Shown here in pieces: positions 8,080-15,809 of a stretch of 64,000 nucleotides of DNA. The stretch is from Panacagrimonas sp041603235 (GTDB lineage Bacteria; Pseudomonadota; Gammaproteobacteria; Nevskiales; Nevskiaceae). Every line of letters starts with the position of its first letter. Within the stretch, counting starts at the first letter, position 1. The notes beneath the pieces were generated by a model that saw nothing but the letters and a program-made list of their open reading frames with translations, did not search any database and had not been told where the DNA came from. The DNA is taken from contig JBFIES010000010.1 of NCBI GenBank assembly GCA_041603235.1, forward strand, positions 62,001 through 126,000, read 5' to 3'. Made by a program: the position numbers and the translations under genes.

Positions 8080-8094
8080 GATCTCTCCTCGGGG

Positions 8095-9561
8095 TTATGA
8101 GTTTGTTTGTTTGATGATGCGTTCGCGCACCGCGCGCCGCAGAATCTTGTTGGCCGCGGACTTGGGGAGCTCCGGCCATATCTCGATGCCACGAGGGCAT
8201 TGATGTCCGCCCAGGCGCGTACGAGCAAAAGCCAGGACCGCTTCGCCTTCAACGCCTTCGCGCGCAGCGATCACGGCATGAACGCGATCCCCCCATTTTT
8301 CGTCAGGCAGGCCGATCACGGCAGATTCGATCACGCCGGGGTAGGCCTGCAGCACATCCTCAATTTCACGCGGATAAACATTGAATCCGCCTGATATCAG
8401 CATGTCGTTCTTGCGATCCAGAATGTAGAAGAAGCCGTCTTCGTCCATGCGGCCGACGTCGCCGGTATGCAGCCATCCGTTGCGGAAAGCCTTTTCGGTG
8501 GCTTCGGGGCGGTTCCAGTAATGCGACATCAGCTGTGGGCCGCGGCAGACGATCTCCCCAATTTCACCGGGCGGCAGTGGCTGGTCATCGTCATCGAAAA
8601 CCGCGACCTCAACGAAGCTGTAGGGGCGGCCGCACGAGCCCACGCGATCATGGTCTTCCGCAGCAAGGTAGGTGATGACCATTGGGCTTTCAGCCTGGCC
8701 ATAGGTCTGCGCAAAAATGCGCCCAAACCGTTGCTCTGCCCGCGACAGCACATTGGGCGAAATGGGCGACGCGCCGTAGCTGATCGAACGCAGGTTCAGA
8801 TGCTGATCCTCGCTCGTGTCCTGTTCGAGGATCATCGCCAGCATGGTCGGGACAAGAAACGAATGCGTGGCCTGTTCGCTAGCCGCCAGCGTGAGGAAAC
8901 GCGCCGGGTCGAACTTGCTCATCACCAGGGAGCGTACCCCGCGTGACAGGCAGGGCAGGAAAAAGGCCCCGGAGGCATGCGATATCGGCGCGGCATGAAG
9001 AAAGGTTTCACCTTGTTTGAGGTCGGGGACCAGATCCATCAGGAAGGCGGACATTTCAGCCAGTTCGCCTCGTGTGGTCAGGGTGACGGCTTTGGAGCGT
9101 CCCGTAGTTCCGCCAGTGAAACCGAGCCGATAGGGTTCATCCAGAGCGCGATCAATGGCGCAGGGCTGCGGTCTTCCGTGCCGGGTGAGTTCTTCGAGTT
9201 GCTCTGCACTGATCTCAATCTCACATCCGAGTCCGGCGCTTGAGAGATTGTGGATCAGCGCCCGCGAACCGGATTCACTCAGTTTGTAGCGATGACTGTC
9301 CATGGTTTCGCGGGTGTTGAGTCCCACACGGACCAGGCCGGATTTAGCCAGGGCGTAGTAGGCCACGAGGCAATCGATGCCGTTGGGTAGCAGCACGCCG
9401 ACGCGGTCTGCCGGTTTCAGGCCCAGGTCTAGAAGCGCGTTGCCGAGTTGATCCGTCAATGCATCGAACTCTCGAAAGCTGAGCGTTCGGGGGCCTTCGC
9501 TCAGGCAGGGGGCATCGCCAAAATGAAGTGCCGCGCGTCGTATGAGGGCGCCGATCTGCAT
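8095..9561 (-). CDS. AMP-forming acyl-CoA synthetase / ligase
   Basis: A 488-residue class I adenylate-forming enzyme. The P-loop-like motif is FTGGTTGRSKAV (about residues 149-160; the family usually has TSGTTG). YGQAESP binds the adenylate, and GWLHTGDVG...GFFYILDRKNDML is the hinge region. The C-terminal lysine lies in PKSAANKILRR. It activates a carboxylic acid to the acyl-AMP and then to acyl-CoA, priming it for catabolism. First gene of the minus-strand operon 9561-5426. A GntR-type operator lies 60 bp upstream of its ATG (9622-9632). The chain length or ring nature of the acid cannot be deduced. Confidence 0.92.
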   Translation of the reverse strand: MQIGALIRRAALHFGDAPCLSEGPRTLSFREFDALTDQLGNALLDLGLKPADRVGVLLPNGIDCLVAYYALAKSGLVRVGLNTRETMDSHRYKLSESGSRALIHNLSSAGLGCEIEISAEQLEELTRHGRPQPCAIDRALDEPYRLGFTGGTTGRSKAVTLTTRGELAEMSAFLMDLVPDLKQGETFLHAAPISHASGAFFLPCLSRGVRSLVMSKFDPARFLTLAASEQATHSFLVPTMLAMILEQDTSEDQHLNLRSISYGASPISPNVLSRAEQRFGRIFAQTYGQAESPMVITYLAAEDHDRVGSCGRPYSFVEVAVFDDDDQPLPPGEIGEIVCRGPQLMSHYWNRPEATEKAFRNGWLHTGDVGRMDEDGFFYILDRKNDMLISGGFNVYPREIEDVLQAYPGVIESAVIGLPDEKWGDRVHAVIAAREGVEGEAVLAFARTRLGGHQCPRGIEIWPELPKSAANKILRRAVRERIIKQTNS

Positions 9562-9621
9562 GCTATTTCCAGCTGTTGACCCGCAAGAAGTGAAGGTCGG
9601 GAGGCGCAGTATAAATGCAGA

Positions 9622-9632
9622 TTGTCCTACAA
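9622..9632. promoter_or_regulatory. GntR (FadR-subfamily) operator site 1
   Basis: TTGT-CCT-ACAA is an exact inverted repeat matching the FadR-subfamily GntR consensus TNGTNNNACNA. It lies 60 bp upstream of the acyl-CoA synthetase operon. Ten bases here (ATTGTCCTAC) recur on the other strand at 12608-12617. Confidence 0.7.
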
Positions 9633-9665
9633 AATCAAATCAGCCGGCCTTGGGCCTGCAGGTGT

Positions 9666-10700
9666 TCAGCTGCCTGTCTCTGAACGTTTCTGGAACTGTC
9701 GGGGAGACTGGCCCGTCCAGCGACCGAACGCGCGGGTAAAGGCGCTTTGCTCTGAATAGCCCAGCAACAGGGCGACTTCTGCGATGCTGACTCCGGGTGT
9801 TTTCAGATACTCCTCAGCAAGTCGACGACGGGCATCATCTCGCAGCGCGCGAAAATTCTGCCCACTGGGCGCTAGCCTGCGGTGCAATGTGCGTGATGAC
9901 ATGTTGAGTTTTTTCGCGGTGCGCTCAAGAGAGATATCGCCTTCGCGCGACAACGCAGCAACCGTTCGGCGAACCAGATGCTCGAGATCGTTATTTGCCG
10001 GCAGGCTTCCCATCAGCGCGCGTGCTTGATCTTCTAGCATCGCGAGCAGGCCGGCGTCGGGTTTACGCAGTGGCAGTTGCAGCATGGAAGAAGGAAGGCT
10101 CACGCGAGTGGCGTCCTGTTCAAACAGCACTTCTCCACCGAAGTAGGCTCGATACGATGCAATATCCCGCGGCGGCTCATTGACGAAGTGCACGTGTTTG
10201 ATCGCTGCGGCGCTGCCGGTCAGGTTGCGGGCGAATTGGACCAGGGCAGTGATTGCGGTTTCATCAACCAGGCGGCCGGGACGGCCTGATTCGGTTCCCC
10301 ATTCGAGTGTGATGTCGCTGCCTTGAGCGTGCATGCGCATAGGGCTGACGTCGTAGACCAGCCGCTGGTATTGGTAAAGGCGTTGCAGCGCGCCCCCCAA
10401 AGTTCCGCATGACAAGAGCACATAGCCCATCAGGCCAAAGTGCTGCGGGTCGATGGTCTGTCCAAGCGTCAGGCCAAAGTCTGGGTCGGCAAGCCGCGTT
10501 GCGGCCCGCTCCAGCAATCGGCGCCAGCGGGTCACCGGGTAGCGGCCCGGATCTGTTCCGCCCGCATCGGGTGCGGCTTCGCCGAGTATCCGCGCGGCAT
10601 CAATGCCGCGCGCGTGCAGATAGTCGTACAACAGGTGGACGTAGGTGGCCGGGACGGCGCCGCGCAAGCTTGGGGTGGGTTCGACTCGCTGCATAGGCAT
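9666..10700 (-). CDS. AraC family transcriptional regulator (OruR/arabinose-binding-type N terminus)
   Basis: About 344 residues from the ATG at 10700; an in-frame upstream start at 10748 would add 16 residues. The N-terminal ligand domain (RLADPDFGLTLGQTIDPQHFGLMGYVLLSCGTLGGAL) is the type found in OruR/ArgR-like AraC regulators. The C-terminal DNA-binding domain has two helix-turn-helix units: ISLERTAKKLNMSSRTLHRRL, and VSIAEVALLLGYSEQSAFTRAF followed by RWTGQSPRQF. It is transcribed divergently from the sterol-desaturase-family gene about 95 bp away, which is its likeliest target. It lies upstream of the acyl-CoA synthetase operon on the same strand. These regulators usually activate catabolic genes in response to a pathway compound. 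Confidence 0.9.
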   Translation of the reverse strand: MPMQRVEPTPSLRGAVPATYVHLLYDYLHARGIDAARILGEAAPDAGGTDPGRYPVTRWRRLLERAATRLADPDFGLTLGQTIDPQHFGLMGYVLLSCGTLGGALQRLYQYQRLVYDVSPMRMHAQGSDITLEWGTESGRPGRLVDETAITALVQFARNLTGSAAAIKHVHFVNEPPRDIASYRAYFGGEVLFEQDATRVSLPSSMLQLPLRKPDAGLLAMLEDQARALMGSLPANNDLEHLVRRTVAALSREGDISLERTAKKLNMSSRTLHRRLAPSGQNFRALRDDARRRLAEEYLKTPGVSIAEVALLLGYSEQSAFTRAFGRWTGQSPRQFQKRSETGS

Positions 10701-10795
10701 GGCGAGAAGTGTCAAAAACTTGGCGCTATTGGTCAATCCCCGGAGCACGATCGGGCGCAGGATGCGTTCATCAAAGCAGGACTGGAAGGCAGATC

Positions 10796-11728
10796 ATGGA
10801 TGCACTGGTGCAAACCGCGACGCAATGGCTGGGGCCGGATGTCGACTGGAAGCAGGTGTTGCTGATTGGCATGTCGCCGATCTTCGTTCTGGCGTTCGCA
10901 ATTGAGTGGCAGGTGATGAAAGGACGCGGCCAGCGGGATCAGTTTGAGTGGCGTGACATCGTGGCCAACCTTTCACTGGGTGCGAGCTATCAGGTCTTCG
11001 AGTTGATTGCGCACCTGCTGATTACTGGCGTCGCGACCTTGTGGATCTACCAGCACCGTCTGTTCGATGTGCCGGTCAATGCATGGACGATTCTTCCGAT
11101 CTTCATCGGCGTGGAGTTCTGCTACTACTGGTTTCACCGCACCAGTCATCGTGTGCGCTGGTTCTGGACTGCGCACGTGGTGCATCACAGCAGCGAGCGC
11201 ATGAATTTCACCACAGCCATGCGTCAGAGCCTGCTGTACTCGATCACCGGATGGTGGTTGTTCTTCTGTCCGCTGATCTATCTGGGCGTGCCGCCGGCTG
11301 TCGTGTTTTTTCTCTACGCTGTGGATCTGAGTTACCAGTACTTTGTGCACACTGAATCCATCGGCAAGTTGCCCCGCTGGTACGAGTACATTTTTGATAC
11401 GCCCTCAAACCATCGCGTACACCACGGGCGCAATCCCCAGTACATCGACAAGAATTACGGTGGCGTATTGATCATCTTTGACCGTTGGTTTGGCACCTAC
11501 GAGGCAGAGGATGAGAAGGTCGAATACGGCATTGCCACGCGCCAGCCCAAGAGCCACAACTTCTTGTGGCTGAATGTGCACGAGTTCATCGACATGTGGC
11601 GCGATGTGTTCCGCAAGGGCCCGCTCTTGCAGCGGCTACGGCATATCGTGATGCCGCCCGAATGGGATCGCCCCACTGCTCGCGCGCCAGAAACGGCGCA
11701 GATGCCTCCCGTCGGCAAGCAAAGCTGA
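10796..11728 (+). CDS. sterol desaturase / fatty acid hydroxylase superfamily protein
   Basis: A 310-residue membrane di-iron enzyme. It has four or so hydrophobic segments and the eight-histidine pattern in three boxes: HRTSH (about residue 120), HVVHHSSE (about 133), and NHRVHHGRN further on, plus an isolated His after YQYFV. These enzymes hydroxylate or desaturate lipids, sterols or carotenoids with O2. I chose the ATG at 10796, which has GGAAGG before it; the longer frame from 10709 would add 29 residues that look non-coding. It is divergent from the AraC regulator. The substrate is unknown. Confidence 0.88.
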   Translation: MDALVQTATQWLGPDVDWKQVLLIGMSPIFVLAFAIEWQVMKGRGQRDQFEWRDIVANLSLGASYQVFELIAHLLITGVATLWIYQHRLFDVPVNAWTILPIFIGVEFCYYWFHRTSHRVRWFWTAHVVHHSSERMNFTTAMRQSLLYSITGWWLFFCPLIYLGVPPAVVFFLYAVDLSYQYFVHTESIGKLPRWYEYIFDTPSNHRVHHGRNPQYIDKNYGGVLIIFDRWFGTYEAEDEKVEYGIATRQPKSHNFLWLNVHEFIDMWRDVFRKGPLLQRLRHIVMPPEWDRPTARAPETAQMPPVGKQS

Positions 11729-11754
11729 GCAAGCCTTCGGATTGGGTTTGGTGC

Positions 11755-12534
11755 TTATCGCGCGGTGGTGCCGCCGTCCGCCACAAGTGACGTTCCGTTG
11801 CAGTAGCTCGATTCATCGCTGCCAAGGTACAGGCAGGCATAGGCCATTTCTTCTGGCGTGCCTGCGCGCTTCATCGGGGTGATCATGTCGCCGGTGGCCG
11901 GATCGTCAAACAGATGCAGCACGCTCTCGACCATGCCGGTTGCAACAAAGCCAGGGCACAGACAGTTTGAGCGAATTCCGTCCTTGACATAGGCCACCGC
12001 CAGCGATCGCGTGTAATTGATGATGGCGCCCTTGGATGCTGTGTAGGCGTGGGCATCGGGAACGCCGATCATGCCGTAGATACTCGCAACATTGACGATG
12101 GCTCCAGCGCTCTGCTTCTGCATCTGGGGGATGACCTGTCGACACATGAAAAAGATGGAATCCAGGTTGATGCCCATGACCTCGCGCCATTTCTGAGGTT
12201 CACAGCTCGTGGTTTCGTTCATCGAACCAGGGCTTTTCTCCGCCCAGCTATATCCAACGCCAGCCGCATTAATCAGGATGTCGGCGCGTCCGAATGCTTT
12301 CATGTGTGCGGCAAAAGCGGCTTCCGCGCCCTCTGGCTGAGACAGGTCTGCTGCTGCATAGGCAGCGTCCCCGCCATCCGACTTGATCGCAGCGACCACA
12401 GACTCGAGTTTGGAGGCGGTCCTGGATACGCAGAAAACCTTCGCGCCTTCGCGAGCCAGCATTAGCGCAGTTGCCTTGCCAATGCCGTCCCCGGCGCCTG
12501 TGACCAACGCGACTTTTCCTGATACGCGACCCAT
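11755..12534 (-). CDS. SDR family oxidoreductase (classical active site)
   Basis: A 259-residue classical SDR with the cofactor loop TGAGDGIG (residues 12-19), NAAG at 89-92 and the catalytic triad Ser151, Tyr164, Lys168 (YTASK). The C-terminal PGFVATGM and VADGGTTAR are typical. The ATG at 12534 has a strong ribosome site AAGGAGA; the frame stays open upstream to 12633 but without support. It would oxidise a hydroxyl or reduce a ketone with NAD(P). It is divergent from gntR; the shared 100-bp region contains a GntR-type site. It contrasts with the two Tyr-less SDRs at 2407 and 4661. Confidence 0.92.
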   Translation of the reverse strand: MGRVSGKVALVTGAGDGIGKATALMLAREGAKVFCVSRTASKLESVVAAIKSDGGDAAYAAADLSQPEGAEAAFAAHMKAFGRADILINAAGVGYSWAEKSPGSMNETTSCEPQKWREVMGINLDSIFFMCRQVIPQMQKQSAGAIVNVASIYGMIGVPDAHAYTASKGAIINYTRSLAVAYVKDGIRSNCLCPGFVATGMVESVLHLFDDPATGDMITPMKRAGTPEEMAYACLYLGSDESSYCNGTSLVADGGTTAR

Positions 12535-12605
12535 TCCTGATCTCCTTGCGTGAGCGAAAGGCAAGCGGCAGTTATGCTCTGCGAGCCAATTTTGTTCTTT
12601 CAGGA

Positions 12606-12616
12606 TCGTAGGACAA
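12606..12616. promoter_or_regulatory. GntR (FadR-subfamily) operator site 2
   Basis: TCGT-AGG-ACAA fits TNGTNNNACNA. It sits in the divergent region, 21 bp before the gntR start and 72 bp before the SDR start, as expected for autoregulation and control of the SDR. Confidence 0.65.
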
Positions 12617-12636
12617 TAATGGTCATCCAACAATAA

Positions 12637-13368
12637 GTGCCCGTGCTTTCGATGAAGACAAAGAATCCCGTTCGAATTGCAACTTCACCTGCAGCGGGAG
12701 ATGGGCTCACTCATGGCATCAGTACGCCGGATCAGGTGGTCACGGCCGTCAAACGTCGCGTCCTGCAGGGAAAGCTCGTTCCAGGGCAACGTTTGGTGGA
12801 GGCGGAGCTCACGCGAGAATTTGAAATCAGCCGCGGGCCGGTTCGCGAAGCGCTCAAGCGTCTTGCGGCGGAAGGCGTAATCACACTGAGCCGCCATCGA
12901 GGTGCCTTTGTGCGTGTCCTGACCCGGCGTGAAGCAACAGAGCTGCTGCATGTTGTGCAGGCCTTGATTGGGCTTGCTGTGCGTGATGCCAGTCTGAAGT
13001 TGGACAGGGGGCGCAATCTGTCGCGACTGGACAGCGCCTACGAGAAATTGGCGCGCCATGCGCCCAGCAGTGAGCGCGCCACTCAGTCCACGGACCGGAA
13101 CCGTTTCTACGACACCATCCTTGAGATCGCGGATAACCTTGAGTTGCAACGGCTTTATCCCGTCGTGCCTACGCAGATTCTCCGTATGCAAGTGCACCCC
13201 CACCTTTCTGTGGGGGATAAGGCGCGACAATTCTCTGACTATCAGCATCTGTATCGCGCCATGAGGGCGGGCGATAGCGTCAGGGCTCAACGAGTGGTGA
13301 CGCTGCATACACGCCGCAGCAGGATGGAGATTCGCAAATTGCCCGATGCAGCGTTTGAAATCGCCTGA
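12637..13368 (+). CDS. GntR family transcriptional regulator, FadR/FCD type
   Basis: A 243-residue regulator. The winged helix-turn-helix (about residues 32-95) has RRVLQGKLVPGQRLVE, LTREFEISRGPVREALKRLAAEG and RHRGAFVRVL, all typical of GntR. The C-terminal helical FCD domain (about 105-230) has RNRFYDTILEIADN, HLSV and LYRAMRAGD, which would form the metal/effector pocket. The GTG at 12637 is weakly supported; an ATG at 12652 (MKTKNP) is an alternative. Three sites of the consensus its subfamily binds lie at 9622, 12606 and 18240, in front of the synthetase operon, this gene and its divergent SDR, and the PEP-domain operon. It is probably a repressor released by a pathway acid or CoA ester (inference). 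Confidence 0.9.
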   Translation: MPVLSMKTKNPVRIATSPAAGDGLTHGISTPDQVVTAVKRRVLQGKLVPGQRLVEAELTREFEISRGPVREALKRLAAEGVITLSRHRGAFVRVLTRREATELLHVVQALIGLAVRDASLKLDRGRNLSRLDSAYEKLARHAPSSERATQSTDRNRFYDTILEIADNLELQRLYPVVPTQILRMQVHPHLSVGDKARQFSDYQHLYRAMRAGDSVRAQRVVTLHTRRSRMEIRKLPDAAFEIA

Positions 13369-13403
13369 CTGAAAACAGACAAATTAATTAAGGAGAGCAA
13401 ACC

Positions 13404-14288
13404 TTGGCTTCAGAGATCAGCGCAGAATTTAATTACGCGCCCAACTACATCGACGTATTGGGCTCAAAGATGCATTACATCGAATCTGGTCCTGCGGATG
13501 GGCCGGTCGTCGTTTTCCAGCATGGCAACCCGACGTCGAGCTATTTGTGGCGCAATATCATTCCGCACGTCGCCGCCGCCGGCGCCCGCTGCATTGCCGC
13601 AGATCTGATGGGCTTTGGTAAATCTGACAAGCCGGACATCGAGTACACCTTTGCAGATCACGCACGCTACTTTGATGCCTTCATCAAGGCGATGGATTTC
13701 AAGGGGAAGATCACCCTGGTCATTCATGACTGGGGTTCGGCGCTGGGCCTGGACTGGGCGCGCAAGAACGAAGATCGCGTCAACGGCATCGCCATGATGG
13801 AATTTATCTCGCCTGTGAAATGGTCCGACTGGCCTGACAATCTGGTGCCGGTCTTCGAGGGCTTCAGAAGCCCCGGAACAGGCGAAGAGATGGTCATCGA
13901 GCAGAACATGTTCATTGAAAAAGTGCTCCCCGGAGCAGTTGCACGTGGACTGACGGAGGCCGAGATGGAGCACTATCGTGCGCCGTTCCTGAACAAGGAA
14001 ACCCGTAAGCCGATGCTGGTTTTCCCGCGTCAGTTGCCGATCGATGGCGAGCCTGCCGATGTGGCTGCTGCGGGAGAAAAATACATGCAGTGGCTGGATC
14101 AGACCCCGGTTCCAAAACTGATGTTCTGGGGAACTCCGGGCATTCTGGTGACGCCGCCGATGGTCGAACGTTTTGCCAAGTCCATGCCCAATATCACCAC
14201 GGTTGATATTGGTCCCGGCGCGCATTACGTTCAGGAAGATGCCCCCGACCTGATTGGCGAGAAGATCGCGGAGTGGCTGCCGGGCTGA
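13404..14288 (+). CDS. haloalkane dehalogenase, HLD-II (DhaA/LinB-like)
   Basis: A 294-residue alpha/beta hydrolase matching the DhaA pattern throughout. It has the HGNPTSSYLWRN oxyanion/halide loop (Asn42), nucleophile Asp109 followed by halide-binding Trp110 in IHDWGSALG, catalytic acid Glu133 in MEFISPV (the HLD-II position), and His274 in GPGAHYVQEDAPDLIG. The enzyme hydrolyses a carbon-halogen bond to an alcohol and halide. The start is a TTG at 13404 with AAGGAGAG seven bases upstream. It lies 35 bp after gntR on the same strand, so it is likely co-transcribed. The cap domain (about 135-215) is of normal length. The natural substrate is unknown. Confidence 0.93.
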   Translation: MASEISAEFNYAPNYIDVLGSKMHYIESGPADGPVVVFQHGNPTSSYLWRNIIPHVAAAGARCIAADLMGFGKSDKPDIEYTFADHARYFDAFIKAMDFKGKITLVIHDWGSALGLDWARKNEDRVNGIAMMEFISPVKWSDWPDNLVPVFEGFRSPGTGEEMVIEQNMFIEKVLPGAVARGLTEAEMEHYRAPFLNKETRKPMLVFPRQLPIDGEPADVAAAGEKYMQWLDQTPVPKLMFWGTPGILVTPPMVERFAKSMPNITTVDIGPGAHYVQEDAPDLIGEKIAEWLPG

Positions 14289-14312
14289 ACCACAAGCTGG
14301 ACAGGGGTGCCC

Positions 14313-14352
14313 ACGACGTTCCCGGTTGCTGCCCGGCACCCGGGAACGTCGT
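14313..14352 (+). terminator. strong hairpin after the dehalogenase gene
   Basis: ACGACGTTCCCGG (14313-14325) pairs perfectly with CCGGGAACGTCGT (14340-14352) around a 14-base loop, 24 bp after the dehalogenase stop. There is no U-run after it, so it may be a processing or attenuating hairpin rather than a full terminator. Confidence 0.6.
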
Positions 14353-14447
14353 TGTGTGCGGCAAAGTAGAGAAGCATGCTGATGCTGACGATGGTGTGAT
14401 GCGGCTCCTCTTTGGTAAGCCCGGAATCATTAGAAAGGAAAAGACTG

Positions 14448-15746
14448 ATGTTTGAATTTGGTGAGCGAGTGCTTCAGACCCGTGAACGTCTTGAGGACTT
14501 CATGGCGGAACACGTGTATCCAAACGAGCGCCGCTATTTCCGGGAATCTGAGGTGCTGGGGCCCTGGGCAGCACAGCCCGTCGTCGAAGAGCTCAAGCAA
14601 CGGGCGCGGGATGCGGGACTTTGGAATCTTTTCTATGCCGAGGGGGGTGGCTTCAATAACCTGGATTACGCACCTCTCTGTGAGGTGATGGGGCGCTCCA
14701 TGCTTGCCCCGGAAGTGTTCAACTGTTCGGCGCCGGACACCGGCAACATGGAAACCATTTCGCGTTACGGCACGCCGGAGCAGAAGGCGCGCTGGCTTGA
14801 GCCGCTGCTTGCGGGCGAAATTCGTTCGGCTTTTGCGATGACCGAGCCTGAGGTGGCCTCGTCAGATGCCACCAACATTGGCAGCGTGATCCAGCGTGAT
14901 GGCGATGACTACGTCATCAATGGGCGCAAGTGGTACACCACCGGCGCCACCGACCCCCGCTGCAAAGTCTTCATTTTCATGGGCAAGACCGACCCGGACG
15001 CCACCGATCGTCATCGCCAGCAATCCATGATCCTGGTGCCCAAGGACACGCCCGGGGTGCGCGTGCTGCGACCGCTGCCGGTATTCGGGTTCTATGGTGC
15101 GCCGGATCGTGCTTCTGAAGTTCTGTTCGAGAATGTGCGAGTTCCGGCAGACAATATGCTGCTTGGGGAAGGGCGTGGATTTGAGATTGCGCAAGGCCGC
15201 CTTGGGCCGGGGCGGATCCACCACTGCATGAGACTGATTGGCATGTGCGAGCGTGTGCTGGAACGCATGTGCCGTCGCGCTGATCAGCGCACCGCATTTG
15301 GTCGGGAGGTGTCACGCCAGACCGTGACATTGGAACGTGTGGCAGAAGCGCGCTGCATGATTGAGCAGATTCGCCTGCTGACCTTGAAGGCCGCTTGGAT
15401 GATGGACACGGTGGGTAACAAGGTGGCCAAGTCCGAAATCGCGATGATCAAGATCACCGCACCCAGGGTTGCTTGCCAGATCATTGACTGGGCGATGCAG
15501 GCCTTTGGTGGCGGTGGAACCGGCAACGACTACTTTCTGCCGGCCGCCTATGCGATGGCTCGCGCGCTGCGGCTTGCTGATGGGCCGGACGAAGTGCATC
15601 GCAATCAGCTGGGACGCATGGAAATTTCAAGACATGTCGCAACTGACCCGCGGCGCAGCGGCTGTTCTGCAGATGTAATGTCTCTGGATACGGTCGAGCG
15701 TGATTTCGAGCACCATCGTCCGGGCGGCGCGGACTATCTCTGGTAA
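14448..15746 (+). CDS. acyl-CoA dehydrogenase (ACAD10/11-like)
   Basis: A 432-residue flavoenzyme. It has the N-terminal helical domain, then FAMTEPEVASSDATNI (flavin/substrate loop), NGRKWYTTGA, and the C-terminal domain with RTAFGREVSRQTV and WAMQAFGGGGTGNDYFLP. It oxidises acyl-CoA to enoyl-CoA with FAD. The length and GRIHHCMRLIGMCERVLE resemble the ACAD10/11-like and actinobacterial long-chain groups. The ATG at 14448 has AGGAAAAG before it; the frame extends upstream to 14412 without support. The tail after the usual end (SRHVATDPRRSGCSADV onwards) is somewhat longer than typical. The gene sits 160 bp after the dehalogenase, beyond a hairpin. Confidence 0.92.
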   Translation: MFEFGERVLQTRERLEDFMAEHVYPNERRYFRESEVLGPWAAQPVVEELKQRARDAGLWNLFYAEGGGFNNLDYAPLCEVMGRSMLAPEVFNCSAPDTGNMETISRYGTPEQKARWLEPLLAGEIRSAFAMTEPEVASSDATNIGSVIQRDGDDYVINGRKWYTTGATDPRCKVFIFMGKTDPDATDRHRQQSMILVPKDTPGVRVLRPLPVFGFYGAPDRASEVLFENVRVPADNMLLGEGRGFEIAQGRLGPGRIHHCMRLIGMCERVLERMCRRADQRTAFGREVSRQTVTLERVAEARCMIEQIRLLTLKAAWMMDTVGNKVAKSEIAMIKITAPRVACQIIDWAMQAFGGGGTGNDYFLPAAYAMARALRLADGPDEVHRNQLGRMEISRHVATDPRRSGCSADVMSLDTVERDFEHHRPGGADYLW

Positions 15747-15809
15747 GGCCTGAAGCGCTCAGGCCATTGGCCTGCGCGCTTCATCATGCGTCAAGAAACT
15801 TCTGAGCGG

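Noticed and set aside
14448..15746. Possible frameshift near the end of the acyl-CoA dehydrogenase gene
   Set aside because: The C-terminal tail is unusual, but the frame stays open through the conserved GPDEVHRNQLGR block, and the alternative frame ends soon with no better match.
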